Shown here one piece after another: positions 10,742 to 24,255 of a stretch of 64,000 nucleotides of DNA. The translations under genes and the position numbers were made by a program. Positions within the stretch are counted from its first letter, which is position 1. Every line of letters begins with the position of its first letter. Source of the stretch: Capsicum annuum (lineage: Eukaryota; Streptophyta; Magnoliopsida; Solanales; Solanaceae); the NCBI RefSeq assembly GCF_002878395.1, contig NC_061119.1:16657109-16721108 (forward strand), written 5' to 3'. Under the pieces are notes generated by a model. The model worked only from the letters and a program-made list of their open reading frames with translations. It had not been told where the DNA came from and made no database searches.

Positions 10742-12107
10742 ATGTCCAGCAAGAATATAGAGAGTGAAATCATGGATCAGACAAAGAGTCCAGAAAATAA
10801 GAGTTTAAAGCAAGAGATTGTGAGTTTGAGACAACAAATGTTGGAAATGTATCGAGCTTGGGCCAGTGGGTTGCCTCCCACTCTATTTCCAACTATTGAC
10901 CCTACAAATACCTTAAGTTTTTCACCAAAATTTCAAGGTCAGTTTTCTATTGTTGGTTATGCGCCACAACATGCCTCAGAATTTACTCCAAGCCAAAAGA
11001 ATCTCAATGCCATCACTCATTCTCTAGCTCTTCAGTATGAATCTACCTCATTGATAGCAGCACCTATAGTCTCTGCTTCTATTGCTCAACCCTCTACTGA
11101 GGCTTCCACCTTGGCTTTTCGTTTGGCGATTGTGCTTCCCCACTTTGCTAAAGAGCAAGAGAAAATGTCTAGGAAAATAAAAAGCACAGAAAAGGCTATA
11201 AAAAATTCTCTGGGATTTGTGAATAATGAAGATGTTGCATATAAGGACTGGAGCATGTCTTCAAGTGTTAACCCCTCCTAACTTTGAGGTATCAAAATTT
11301 GAGGAACATAATGGGTACGAGGATTCTGTATAACACTTGGGACGATATTACCATCAATTGAGAGGGACTAAAGGAAAAAAGAAGGCAAACATACCTATTA
11401 TTGTTCCAGGGGCAAAACATATCTCAAGAGGTCCAACTCATCAATAGTGCCAGTCTAAATCTCGATCTTTCACATCAAATCTACAGGCTCACCTGCAACA
11501 AGGTTCCTCTTTACAAAATCTAAGATATTCCATTTCAATTCCTCAGTATCCTTTGAACAATGCACAGTTGTATGCTCATCCATTTTTTTATCCACAATGG
11601 CATGCACCGGTCCCTCAACATCGTCCTCGACCTCGATATATTTACGAAAGAACTTCTAAGTCCAAGCTTCAATCGAGACAAGAGTTTGTAAACAAAAAAA
11701 ATTCAAACGATAATTTTACAACAATTGAGAAGTCGTATGCCAGTTTATTCCCGAGATTGAGAGAGTCAGGCATGATCACTCCTCTCCCTAGGTGTACTCC
11801 TGATCCATATTTAAGAAATTTTGATCCTCATCTAATATGTGCATATCATTCTGATGTTCATGGTCACAGTATTTAAGGTTGTAGTGCTTTGAAAAGAGAA
11901 ATAGAAAGGATAATTCAAGAAAAATTGATCGTAGTGCAAAACATTAACACTACAAAGGTCACACAGAATCCATCACCAACACACGATAATGCACAATATG
12001 TGGGAAGTAATGAGTTACACATGGAGACCCAGAACTTATTTGTTTTAGAAAATGTGTCTGACAGTGGTGGAAGTTCTAGTCATACTGATATGAAAATCAG
12101 TGGCTAA
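10742..12107 (+). pseudogene. element A gag remnant (core deleted)
   Basis: The start chosen is the ATG at 10742 (MSSKNIES), inside the longer frame from 10685. The N-terminal part has a short coiled coil (NKSLKQEIVSLRQQMLEMYR) and a proline-rich stretch (GLPPTLFPT), as in Tat-type gag. The frame stops at 11281. About 300 residues of the usual gag core are missing: the text jumps from FEVSKFEEHNG to a short LRG-like scrap. The C-terminal part resumes at 11553-11876 with YASLFPRLRESGMI and the histidine box CAYHSDVHGHS, then REIERIIQ..VVQN at 11889-12107 in another frame. It cannot make a complete capsid protein. Confidence 0.65.
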
Positions 12108-14460
12108 GATGTCAGGCTCAACAATTAAGAAGTCACTCCTCTCCCTTCTTGGAAGAGGGATGATAGTTTGTTTTGTTTCCTTTTTTATTATCCGAATTAT
12201 TTCAGGGTTGTAGTTTAGGATCTACCCTATCTTTTCTCTTTGTCTTTTATGTTCAAACCCTTCTATCTTTCATTTTAACTAAATGGAGTGTCCATTTTCC
12301 CTTTGTGCGTTTTTTTTTTGTTTTGCTTACATAATTACATTTTATGGCGATTCTAGTGATATAACATGCTCACGAAATTTTTAGCTAAATCTTAAAATTC
12401 AGTTCAAGGATGAACTTTGAATCAGAGGGTTAAAGTTAGAAAAAACATCTAAGAAAATAAGTAGAGTTTTAAGGTGTTTGAGGACCTAGTTACAACCTCA
12501 CTTGAATATATTAAGGCAATCACTTTGCAAATAGAAATGAATTAGTCTTCAATGAGAAGGTCCATGTCAAGTATTTTTAATGAGATCAGTTTGACGATAT
12601 ATAGTTTCTACTGTAAGGAAAAGCAAATGGAAGTTAGCTTAAAAAAAAGGGCAATAGTCATCTATTGTGAGAAAATGCAACATAAATGGGCCCGAATGTT
12701 TCACTAGCATGAAAAAAGTGACACATGTACACTTGCTCAGTCAAAGTCAATGTTGAAAAGATATGCATGATTTTTATGTTCCACTCTCTCATTGCATGTA
12801 ATGTATTTGCATTTTAAAGGATTGATATGATGAAGACATTTCATTCTTCTATCCAAATGTTGTGTCATCCTTTGTTACCCCTTTTGAGCTTTAGTTTTAT
12901 TTTATTTCATACACCTCTTTTAGAATCAAAATAGAGTTTGAAAAATAAAAAATAGGGTGTCAAGAAAAATGGAGTCAGAAAAAATATTAAGAAGAAAATG
13001 AAGTCAGAAAAAATGTCAAAAAAGTAGAGTTGTAAAAAGTCCTAAGAAGATGAAAAATCGAAGAAAAAGAAAAAAAGGGGAGCCAAAGTTAAAAAAAATC
13101 AATCAAAAATGAAGAAAAAAGATACGTTATTAGAACTACGTATAACCTGATTCTCCTCTCTCGGGGGTGAGATACGTAGGCAACCCTATTTTGGGCGCGG
13201 TCCAACCAATTGAACAATTTAGAATTACCCAGTCAAACAAAACTGGGGCATGTGTTAATTTCCATTGTTGAGTTGATTTCAAAAGTTGTAAGTCCCACCC
13301 CACTTCAAGTGTCATTTGGGCCTTATGCCATCCTTTCTTCTAACCTTATCTAAAATCCAAGTTACAACCAAAGAAAGACCTTCAGATCAATCTTTGAGAA
13401 TGTTAAGGCTAAGCATGCAATGGATATGCTGATGCATTTGGGTACTACTTGTCTTTATCAGCCTAAGGAACCATGAGAGAAATAAAAAATAAGAGAGTCT
13501 TATTGGTGAATACCTTCATGGGCACCGTAAGGCGATGGTAAGTTGAGAGAAATAAAAAAATGAGAGAGTCTTATTGGTGAAAACACTCACAGACACCGTA
13601 AGACAATGGTGAGTTGAGAGAAAGAAAATAAGAGAGACTTGACTATCATTAGCCGAATGAGGTTTCTAAATGAAATTGTCTTAAAGAAGTAACCCAGTTT
13701 CAGGATCATTAACTCAACCACAATCGGTGAAAAGTTTTGATGAAAAGATCAGATAGCTTCAACCAAAAGGCAAGTCATAATCATTAGAGCTGACTGTTGT
13801 TTTCAAATATTTTTTTTCTCTATTTCAAAGGGGGACATTCATTGTCTTTTCTTTCTTCTCTATATTTCTATTTTTGTTTTCTTGAGTCAGTTATTCAAAT
13901 AGAAAGTCATTTTTCTTGTGTCTTTGAGTCAAATCAAAGCCAAAGCAAGTGATAAAAGATTTCAAAATTGGTTACTACCTTCTTCAATTGCATAAAGCGA
14001 GAAAAAAAGGGAAGCATATAAATCTGAAATAAGGCATGCAGAAAGTTTTGTCAACAGGTAAGTCTGGGAACTCATGGAAAATCTAAGGTTCAAAGGAGTT
14101 ACTTGAGGAGCATAGCAAAGAAGAGATACTATGAGTGTTTAAGAGTCACTCTTAATAATCTGATCTTGGATCAATGGTGCATCAAAATAATGATACGTCA
14201 ATAGTTGGAAGCAAGTTGAAATACGATAAGTGCAAGAGTGAATTCCTCGAAAGCTAAAGCCACAAACTAGCCACCATTTTTCTTAGACTCACAATTTTTC
14301 TTTGTTTGAAACAGGACCACATGTTACCTTTAAATCAAGGATTTCAAAGCCTAAGCATCAAAGGCCATAATTTTTCACTTTTACAGATGAAAGAAGCAAT
14401 GTTGCTGCACACATTTGGTAATCAAAACCATGGTAAAAAAAATTATAATCCAATACCCCT
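12108..14460 (+). other. element A 3' non-coding region, proximal part
   Basis: No pol domain is visible. A motif GAGATACGTAGGCAACCC occurs at about 13168, preceded by CCTGATTCTC. Two and a half tandem copies of about 80 bp (13483-13640) share GAGAGTCTTATTGGTGAA...CACCGTAAG.C.ATGG..AGTTGAGAGAAA. The frame at 14306-14506 overlaps the first unit of the following array and is not a gene. Confidence 0.55.
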
Positions 14461-15644
14461 AGGAGATGAAATCCTTAGTCTGAATAAGTCAGTTTTCATT
14501 TGTTAGGTGATGCACTTCCTGACTTGAACCTTCATTCCTAGAGGACGCACTTTCTAGTCGAGTCATTCAATTTAACCCCTAGGAGATGCATTTCCTTATT
14601 TGGGAAATTTAAGTTTCATGTGATAGGTGACGCACTTACTAACTTGAACATTCACTCTTAAAAGATGCACTTTCTAGTTGAGTCATTTCATTTAATCCCT
14701 AGGAGACGCACTTCCTAATCTGAATAAGTCAGATTTTATGCGTTAGGTGATACACTTCCTAACTTGAACATTCAGTCCTAGAAGATGCGCTTTCTAGTTG
14801 AGTCATTTCATTTAATCCTTAGGAGACGGACTTACTAGTCTGAATAAATCAGTTTTTCATGTGTTAGGTGACACACTTCCTAACTTGAACATTCACTCCT
14901 AGAAGACGCACTTTCTAGTCGAGTCATTTTATTTAATCCCTAGGAGACGTACTTCCTAGTCTAAATAAGTCAGTTTTCATGTGTTAGGTAACACACTTCC
15001 TAAATAAAACATTCACCTAGAAAACACACTTTCTAGTCGATTCATTTCATTTAACCCCTAGGAGACGCACTTCCTAGTTAGGGTATGTCAATTTTCATGT
15101 GTTAGGTAACACACTTCCTAACTTGAACATTCACTCCTAGAAGTCGCACTTTCTAGTCGAGTCATTTTATTTAACCCCTAGGAGACGCACTTCCTAGTCA
15201 GGGTATGACAGTTTTCATGTGTTAGGTAACACACTTCCTAACTTGATCATTCACTCCTAAAAGACGCACTTTCTAGTCGAGTCATTTCATTTAACACCAC
15301 GGAGATGCACTTCCTAGTCAGGGTATGTCAGTTTTCATGTGTTAGGTAACGCACTTCCTAACTTGAACATTCACTCCTAGAAGATGCACTTTCTAGTCAA
15401 GTCATTTCATTTAACCCCTAGGAGACGTACTTCCTAGTCAGGATACATTAATTTTTATGTGTTAGGTAACGTATTTCCTAGATTAAACCATTACTCCTAG
15501 AAGATTCACTTTATAGTTGAGTCCTTCCATTTAAACCCTAGGAGACGTACTTCCTAGTCTGAATAATTCAAGTTTCGTTTGTTAGGTAACACACTTCCTA
15601 ACTTGAACATTCACTCCTAGAAGACACACTTTCTAGTTGAGTCA
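14461..15644 (+). repeat. 120-bp tandem array with 40-bp-scale substructure
   Basis: Ten units start with (A)GGAGACGCACTTCCTAGT at about 14461, 14581, 14701, 14821, 14942, 15060, 15180, 15300, 15420 and 15540, so the period is 120 bp. Each unit holds three related parts: AGGAGACGCACTTCCTAG, TTAGGTGACGCACTTCCTAAC and CCTAGAAGACGCACTTTCTAG. This is a higher-order repeat built from a shorter ancestor. The tenth unit is cut by element B at 15645. A diverged tail of the array resumes at 35022. Confidence 0.9.
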
Positions 15645-18185
15645 TGTAACGCCTCAAATCTGGTACCTAAAATGCTACACGGTGCTCATGACTCCGAAGG
15701 ACCACAAGCTAACCCATGACTGATATCTTACCTGTATACTACATAAAATACTTTAAAATGTGTAAACATGAACTGAAAGGTCATAACGTTTAATACTGAA
15801 CATGATCTAAATGACATAATATCTGTGTGGGGTAATAGAATACCCAAAATAAAACTGAACATACTAAAGTTTGAAACATGATAGTCTAGAAAGCCTCTAA
15901 CTGACTGAACTGTCTAAGTAAGGAGTTTATGGGACATGTCCCCAACTAACCCCAACTAATAAACTAATTAATAAGATAATAGGGAATAATCATTTTCTCA
16001 AATAATGAGGACTTACTTCTTACTCAAACTGCTGAAACTGGAATCTACTGCTGATTTGGAGCTCGTGTATCTGAACCTATGGTATAAGACACCATAGAGC
16101 AAATGCATCAGTACTTTGAATGTACTAGTATGCATACGAGGTAGGCTGAAAGCATGGGGTTCATATGCATGAACAATAATAATAACTGACTAACTATCAT
16201 GAGCGTGAGAATACATGCATGGGACATAACAACTGACACTAATACTGTGATAACATGATTATTGAATCTGAATATAACTGATAACATGAGTGAATGTATC
16301 TGACAGTCCTGAATCTGAAGGAACTATTTGAGTTTTGCACTGTATCTGAGTTGACTGTATCTGACAACCTTGAATTCTGAAGAACTATCTGAGTTCTTTT
16401 ACTGAGTTCTTTTACTGAGACTGATACTGAGACTGTGGGAGGTAGTTATCTAACTGACATGCCCCAAATGATACATTATAACTGAATTGGTGTCCAATCT
16501 TTGTCCTAATTGGAAGGGTGTCAATACCGCTCCACTGGTATGGACAACATATGAGTGACCCGAATATAACAGGCAACTCTAGTGAGAACAGTGGGAACCC
16601 TCATATAGCAGGCTAAGCCACCTCATCTACCCTCATATAACGGGCTATGATGTCTAAATCTATGCTGGCTACATAGTCCTGGAAGCAAAAATTGCTTCTA
16701 TGAATCACACCCTCACATAACAGGTGAGTTCCCATCCTTGTGTTTACTTGGTGCTAATTTCTACTCCCATCTGAATAGACACTGATCATAATTTACTGAA
16801 CTGAACATGGACTGAGTTACTAAATTCCGTTGACTGACGGAATATTACTGATATCTGACAACTGATTGAGTTCATAAGATCATGGAGATTTCCTGAGTCA
16901 TAAAACTGTCTGAAGTCTAAGGATTTATAGCTTGACTGAGAGTATCATGGAAACATGACATGGCTCTAGGCACACAACTAATATTTTGGGTACAAGTACC
17001 CTAGGGCTCGATGGAAGGACAATTGACCAAGCATAACTTACTTGAACATAGAACTAACATCATCATCCATAATACATTTATAGAAGCATTCCATCAAAAC
17101 GTGTGATATGCATAACTTGTACATATAGGGGGATTTGATGATATCATACTAGTTTGGCATTTCTCCTTCATCTAGGCATTTAATCAAACACACGGTAGGT
17201 ATAGCACATGTAAACAACATTATACAATAATTAATCATCATGATTCATATCTAATTTCATCAGCTAGGGTTTATTCATAGGTTCACATGAATATACATCT
17301 ATACAAATCAATTCCATATAAAATTGATCACCCAACATGGATTTGAATTCAATTGATCATTCTCAACATAAACAAAATAATCCCAGCATAAACTTCATAA
17401 AGAAATCCATAAACTTAAACTTAGAAAAGAGATTCTTGGGCTTCATGGGCGAAAGGAGTCCATGAACGAACACTACACATACCTTGATTCATGATTCTGT
17501 GAAGATTAATGGAGGAAACTTTCTTGGAATTGGATCTTCTATGAAAAACTTAGCTTGTTCTTGAGAGGTTTTTTAGAGAAGAGAGTGTACTTTGGGTGTA
17601 AAGTGGTTGAATCACGTGTTAAAGGGCTTAAATAGAGGTGGAAAGTTGACCCTTTTAATCCTGGACGTGTCATTTAATTTTAATAAAATTTTCCTGAATT
17701 GGACCCTTGGCGTGATGTGGCACGATCTTGCCGTATCATTGGATTTTTACAATTGGGAAATGAAGGATGGCGCAATGCGGAGACATCACGTTGCCCCTTC
17801 TTTTGCGACCTGGAACTTTGACGCGATGCGGAGGAAATTGTGCTAAGACACTGGAAAAGGACAATTCTAAATGTGGGCCCTAACGCAACGTGCCATAATT
17901 GCGGAACCCTACTAGAATTTGCCAAACACTATTTCCACTTGTGGCGCGGCGCGCCACTGACTAATATGGCGTTGTTCTACGATGGAAACTTGAAATAGTC
18001 ATAACTTCTGACCCGGTTATCAAATTTGGGCAAATCTTATAACGATGGAAAGCTTATTGAATTTACCACATGACAAAAAGTGAAAATCTTGAAAAATCCT
18101 TATGGAGTAACCATCATTCAATTTAGAAGCTAATAATAGACATTCTTGAGATGAAATTATCTAGGAAAAAGTATGAGGTGTTACA
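15645..18185 (-). repeat. element B 3' LTR
   Basis: About 2.54 kb bounded on the plus strand by TGTAACGCCTC and GAGGTGTTACA, so the termini are inverted repeats. It is uninterrupted and therefore shows the empty site for composite C: AATACCGCTCCACTGG around 16523-16538. On the minus strand, U3 holds a cluster of GC-rich degenerate words (CGCGATGCGG, GGCGCGGCGCGCC, ACGCAACGTG) at about 17700-17975. Confidence 0.85.
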
Positions 18186-18199
18186 ATATCTCCCCCTTG
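18186..18199 (-). promoter_or_regulatory. element B polypurine tract
   Basis: On the minus strand CAAGGGGGAGATAT lies immediately before the TGTAACACC start of the 3' LTR, the expected site and composition of the plus-strand primer tract. Confidence 0.75.
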
Positions 18200-18599
18200 A
18201 GAACATTTGTTCTCGAATGAGACTGACTGAGAGGTAAAAAAAGACAACTGACGTACATGTTTAACATGAATAACTAGAACATGACTTTATGACTGACATG
18301 ACTGACAAGCTGAATATATAATACTGAACATGCATATCTGATGCATGTATAACTGATTCATGAATGCATGACTGAGTGTTCCAAAGAACTAAGTTTCTCA
18401 CAGTGAGAATGCATGTTTGATGCATAATTACATAACTAAACTAATACATGTGCGCATGAGTGAATATGCAATGGTACTTGATACCAAGTTTATAATGGAA
18501 AGATAAGCATGAAACTGCATACCAAGTCTGTGATGAACACTGAACATGAAACTGAGTAAGCTTAAGGAGAACTATTACCTTAAGCTTGATTTGAGTTGT

Positions 18600-21500
18600 C
18601 GAACAGAGGTGAGGATACTTGGTACGCATGTCTGCCTCTGCTTTCCAAGTAGATCCCTCAACGGACTGATTTCACCAAAGAACCTTAACTAAAGGGACTT
18701 TTTTGTTCTTTAATCTATGAGTCTGATAGTCTAAGATTTTGATTGGAATCTCTTCATAAGAGAGAGTAATCTGAACATCAATGTGCTGAATAGGGACTAC
18801 AAATGATGGGTCACCTATGCACTTCTTTAGAAAAGAGACATGAAAGACCAGATGAACTGAGGCTAGATCTGAAGGCAATTCAACCTCATAGGCTACCTTA
18901 CCAAATCGACTGAAAATCTTGAAGGGACCGGTATATTGGGGACTGAGTTTACCTTTCTTGCCAAATCTCTTCACTCCCTTCATGGGAGAGATCTTTAGAT
19001 AGACATATTCATCAATCTCAAACTTGAGATCTTCTCTACAAATATCTGCATAAGACTTCTATCGGCTCTGAGTAGCCCAGAGTCTTTCTCTAATCAACTG
19101 GCCTTTTTTAAGGCATCGAATACCAAGTCAGCCCCTATGATTGAGGCCTCACTAACTTCAAAACCAACCAATTAGAGATCTACATCTCCTACCGTAGAGA
19201 GCTTCAAATGAAGCCATCTGAAAACTAGAATGATAGCCATTGTTGTATGCAAACTCAATCAAAGGTAAGTGATCATCCCAACTTCTCTTGAAATCGATTG
19301 AACATGCCCTTAGCATATCTTCTAATGTTTGAATGGTCCTTTCTTCTTGACCATCTATCTAAGGATGGAGGGTTGTACTGAGATAAACTTGGGTACCAAG
19401 ACCCCTTTGGAATGCTTTCCAAAAATAAGAGGTGAACTGGGTACCTCTGTCTGAGATAATAAATAACGGAACACCGTGTAATAGTCTAACCAATTCCCTA
19501 ATTTAGAGTTTGGCGTAATCCTTGGTTGAGTAAGAGGTATGGACTGGAAGGAAATGGGATGATTTTTTCATTCTGTCTATAATGACCCAGACTAAATCGT
19601 GCTGATGATGAGTTCAAGGAAAACCCATCACGAAGTCCATGTTCACAACTTCCCACTACCAAGTAGGAATGCTGAAATCCTGCATGGACTCACTAGGCTT
19701 CTGATGCTCTATCTTAACTTGCTGACATATAGAGCATTTAGCCACGAACTCTGCAATGTCTCTCTTCATCCCACTCCACCAATAGATTTCCCGTAAGTTG
19801 TGGTAAATTTTTGTGGCCCCTAGATGAATAGAGTAGCACGCACCATGTGCTTCTGCAAGAATTCGCTACCTTAAATCATCTACACCTGAAACACAGAAAC
19901 GACCCTGACAACGCATAACACTATCTCCCCCTTGGGAGAAAACCTCTACTTTTTGATCCTAAACTAACTCTTTCAACTTGACAAGGCTGGGATCTATATC
20001 TTGCTTTTCTTTCACCTCAGAAACTAGAGATGATTCTGAACTACTCTGAACCCAAATATCACCCTCATCTGTATCGACTAAGAGAATGCCTAATCTGGTA
20101 AGATGATGTACTTCCTAAGATAACTTTTTCTCAACATGAGAAAAACTACCCATGGATAGTCTACTGAGAGCGTCGGCCACTACGTTAGCCTTGCCCGGGT
20201 GATAGAGGACACTCATTTCATAATCTTTCAAGAGCTCTAGTCACATTCTCTAATGAAGATTACGATATTCTTGAGAAAAGACATACTAAAGAATTTTATC
20301 ATTAGTGAACACATCTACATGAACACTGTATAGATAATGCCTCCAAATCTTTAAGGCAAAGACTACGGTTGTTAACTCAAGATCATGAGTAGGATAATTT
20401 CTTTCATGAGGCTTCAGCTGTCTGGAGGCGTAGTCTATGACCTTACCATGCTGCATTAAGACACAACCTAAACCTACTCTGGATGCATCACAATACACTA
20501 CGAACCCATTTGAACCATCTGGGATAGCTAAGACTGGAGCTGAGGTGAGTTGAGTCTTCAACTCCTAAAAACTCTCCTCGTAAGGATATGACCACTGAAA
20601 CTTGACTTTCTTCTGAGTTAACCTGGACAAAGGGGATATAATAGAAGAAAATACCTCAATAAACCATCTGTAATAGTCGGCCAAACCCAAGAAACACTAG
20701 ATATCTAATGAAGAGACAGGGCGAGGCTAGTTTTTTGCTGCTTTGGTCTTCTAAGGATCCACTCTAATGCCATCACCAAAAATAATATGACCAAGGAATG
20801 CTATTGACCTTAGCCAAAATTTTCACTTATTGAATTTGGCGAATAGATGATGATCTCCGAGAGTCTGAAGTACTGTTCTGAGATGGTCTGTATGATCACA
20901 CTCACTGTGGGAATAGACCAGAAAATCATCTATGAACACTATGACGAATATGTCCAAGTACTGCTCAAACACACGGTTCATCAAGTCCATAAAAGCTGCT
21001 GGGGAATTGGTAAGACCAAAGGACATAACTAAGAATTTGAAATGACCATACCAAGTATGGAAAGCTGTTTTTCAAATATCACATTCTCTAAATTTGAGAT
21101 GATGATAGCCAGATATGAGGTCTATCTTAGAGAACTAACTGGCACCCTAAAGTTGGTCAAACAAGTCATCTATTCTGAGAAGAGGATACTTGTTCTTGAC
21201 CGTGACCTTATTGAGTTGACTGTAGTCTACACATATCCTAAGAGAACCATCTTTCTTTCGCACGAATAATATTAGAGAACCCCAAGGGGAAATGCTGGGC
21301 CTGATGAATCCCTTATCTAAGAGATCCTTCAATTGTTCTTTCAGTTCTTTGAGTTCTGTTGGTGACATTCTGTATGAAGGAATAGAGATAGGCTGAGTAT
21401 CTAGAAGAAGATCAATACCGAAGTCAATTTCCCTTTTGAAAGAAATCCCTAGAAGATCTTCAAGAAAGATATCTGAATATTCACCTACAACTAGAACCGA

Positions 21501-21960
21501 TTCAAGGCTGGGAGTTTTAGAACTAGTGTCCTTTACTCGAACAAGATAATACACACATCTTTTAGATATCATTTTCCTTGCCTGAAGGTAGGAAACAAGA
21601 TGACCTTTGAAAGCGGATACACTACCCTTTCACTTAAGAACGGGTTCATTTGGGAACTGAAACTAGACTATTCTGTTTCTATAGTCGTCTGTGGCATAGC
21701 AAGATTGAAGATAATCCATGTTAAAAATGATGTCAAAATTAGTCATCTCTAATACGACCAAGTCTACTAAAGTGACTTTCTGCAATATCATAATCGGGCA
21801 GTTCCTGCATACACGTCGGGCTATGATGGTTTTACCCATTGGGGTAGAGTCTGAAAAGGGCTCTGCTAGGATTTTGGGACTGATTCTAAAATCTCCTTCT
21901 ATATACGGAGTAGCTAAAGACAAAGAAGCTCCTGGATCTATCAAAGTGTAAACATGAAAA
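18600..21960 (-). pseudogene. pol: element B pol (protease, RT, RNase H, integrase, chromodomain)
   Basis: Domains appear in order on the minus strand. Protease: DPGASLSLATPYIEG (frame 21663-21944), with DPG as the aspartic triad. RT N-terminal part: 21147-21572 ([21 protein letters not shown]). RT catalytic box FIDDFLVYS in 20823-21026, so YIDD has become FIDD. RNase [16 protein letters not shown] in 20286-20561. The integrase DDE core (MDFVMGF, SDRGTQF, then the glutamate in [11 protein letters not shown]) is spread over 19250-19750 with several stops. The chromodomain-like C-terminus LSYEEIPIKILD is in 18672-18983, and a stop separates it from its final ADMRTKYPHL at about 18605-18632. Not functional as read. 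Confidence 0.8.
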
Positions 21961-22039
21961 TGAAAGATCTGTAACGCACCAGTAACTACATCAGGAGAAT
22001 TTTCCTGATCTTGTCGGGACTGAAGAACATAGAGACAAT

Positions 22040-23160
22040 TTAGGCATTGCCCACTAGTAGCACTGGTGGTGGCACCCTATTGATTTGGGTGACCGGGCTG
22101 AGCTGAGGAGCGATTCTGTTGACCCTGAGGACCTGGATGAGAAAAGTCTCTAACTCTGTAGACTGGATGGCCATATCCAAATCAAATACCACTGCCAATT
22201 TTGCAAATACCTTGATGGTGCTTGCCCCAAGTCTGGCAAAGAGGATAGGTGCGGGCACTGCTAATACTGCCCTGGGGCTTAAAGCCTGGTGCTCTTTATT
22301 ACCCTCTCTGAACTTAGGAACTGGAGCACTGGCTATAGAAGGACATGGAACTGATGACTTAGGATGAAATTGAGAACGGTTTCCTCCTTCTAACTTAGGC
22401 TGAGCGAAGTTGAAACTACCTGGTTTTGCCCTCTTATTCTGTTTCTTCCTCTGCTTAATCTTCTGCTCCTATATCTGCTGAGCATGAGTTATAAGCCTAG
22501 CTAAAGTCATGTCACTATTCAGCATGACAGATCTATACTCATTTACCACGCTATCATTTACCCCTGAAGTGAACTTACTCATTTTGGATCTACGGTCTGC
22601 AACCATATGAGGGGCATACCTGGCTAATTGAGTAAACTTAAGAGAATACTCTTTCACCGTCATATTACCCTGCCTGAGGTTGATGAATTCTAGAACCTTA
22701 TCTTCTCTAAGATCTAGGGAAAAGAATCTATCAAGGAACGTGAAGCAAACTCCTCCCACTCAACTGACCCTGGATCGTCTGCCCTCTTTGACTTTCACTG
22801 CTTGAACCAAATATGAGCAACATCCTGCAACTAATATGCAGCTAGCTCAGCACTCTCAATAGTAGTCACTCCCATGATGTCTGTCACCTTATGAACCTCA
22901 TCAATGAATTCCTGAGTATCCTCATCTACCCTAGACCTGAAGAAGGATGGAGGATTCATTTGGGTATAGTCCCGAATCCTAGCTGCTGCTGAATTGGCCA
23001 CTGCATTGGCAGGAATGACTGCTGGCTTTTCATTTTGAGCGGAAATTGACTAAGAAAGAGTAGTGAATGCGGCCCTGAACTCTGCATGAGAAATATGATC
23101 ACCCAAAGGATCTTCGGGCTGAGGGGCTGACTGATTTTAGTTTCTTCTTTTAGGAGGCAT
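22040..23160 (-). pseudogene. gag: element B gag
   Basis: The start is the ATG at 23158-23160 (MPPKRRN), the usual Tekay-type beginning, but a stop follows within eight codons. Downstream, an open stretch (22469-22759) carries the gag core: FFSLDLREDKVLEFINLRQG, EYSLKFTQLARYAPH and a C-terminal THAQQI. The zinc knuckle lies at about 22155-22243 and is decayed: the paired C..C/H pattern is broken by a stop where a cysteine pair is expected. The nucleocapsid role (packaging element RNA) is known for the family; this copy cannot perform it. Confidence 0.75.
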
Positions 23161-23365
23161 ATTCTTTAGAAGAAAGGGAGAACGGGTTAGACTTAGAGAT
23201 TAACATGAGATTATTCTTACTGGCACGACATGAGTACTAAAAGAGGGGAAGCTATTCCTAAAACATCTTATAGCCTCCTGTACATAAATATAACGCGCAA
23301 CACACCCATGTACAAGACTCTACTAGATGCAGCTTTCAGACTTCCTAGGATTCTATTGAACCTTA

Positions 23366-23378
23366 GGCTCTGATACCA
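23366..23378 (-). promoter_or_regulatory. element B primer binding site (initiator tRNA-Met type)
   Basis: On the minus strand TGGTATCAGAGCC sits four bases inside the 5' LTR end (GGGGCGTTACA at 23383). This is the classic site complementary to the 3' end of initiator methionine tRNA. Confidence 0.9.
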
Positions 23379-23382
23379 AGTT

Positions 23383-24255
23383 TGTAACGCCCCATATCTA
23401 GTACCCGAAATGCTACACAGTGATCATGATCCCAAACAACCACAAGCTAACTTATGATTGATATCTGTACCTGTATACTGCATAAAATACTTTAAAATTT
23501 TGAAACGTGAACTGAAAGGCTATAAGTTTCAATACTAAACATCATCTGAATGATATAACATCTATGTGGGGTAATATAATACCTAAAACCAAACTAAACA
23601 TACTGAATTCTAAAACATAATAGTCTAGAAAGCCTCTAACTGACTGAACTGTCTAACTAAGGAGTTGATGGGACATGTCCCCAACTAATCCAACTAATAA
23701 CTAATTAATTAGATAATAGGAAATAATCATGTCCTCAAATGATGAGGACTCACTTCTAACTCTAACTGCTGAAACTAGATTCTACTGCTGATCTAGAGCT
23801 CGTGTCTCTGAACCTATGGAATAAGACACCATAGTGCAAATGCGTCAGTACTTTAAATGTACTAGTATGCATGTGAGGTAGGCTGAATGCATGGGGTTCA
23901 TATGCATGAATAATAATAATAACTAACTAACTATCATGAGCGTGAGAATACATGCTTGGGACATAACAACTGACACTAATACTGTGATAACATGATTATT
24001 GAATTTGAATATAACTGATAACATGAGTGACTGTATTTGACAGTTTTGAATCTGATAGAACTATCTGAGTTCTGCACTGTGTCTAGGTTGACTGTATCTG
24101 ACAGCCTTGAATTCTGAAGAACTATCTAATTTCTTTTATTGAGATTGATACTGAGATTGTGGGAGGTAGTCATCTAACCGACATGCCCCAAATAATGCAA
24201 TATAGCTGAATTGGAGTCCAATCTATGCCCTAATTAGAAGGGTGTCAATACCGCA
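23383..24255 (-). repeat. element B 5' LTR, first part (U5 side)
   Basis: Matches 15645-16530 of the 3' LTR closely. It begins on the plus strand with TGTAACGCCCC and stops at CCGCA (24251-24255), where composite C is inserted. The remaining part is 33358-35021. Confidence 0.85.

Noticed and set aside
14461..15600. Regular spaced repeats considered as a CRISPR array
   Set aside because: Spacers are as conserved as the repeats, the unit is a 120-bp tandem repeat, no cas genes exist, and the context is a plant retrotransposon.
17592..17925. Frames on both strands in element B LTR, with GC-rich segments, as a captured host exon
   Set aside because: The sister LTR copy (34440-34830) breaks these frames, and the GC-rich words are the U3 cluster.
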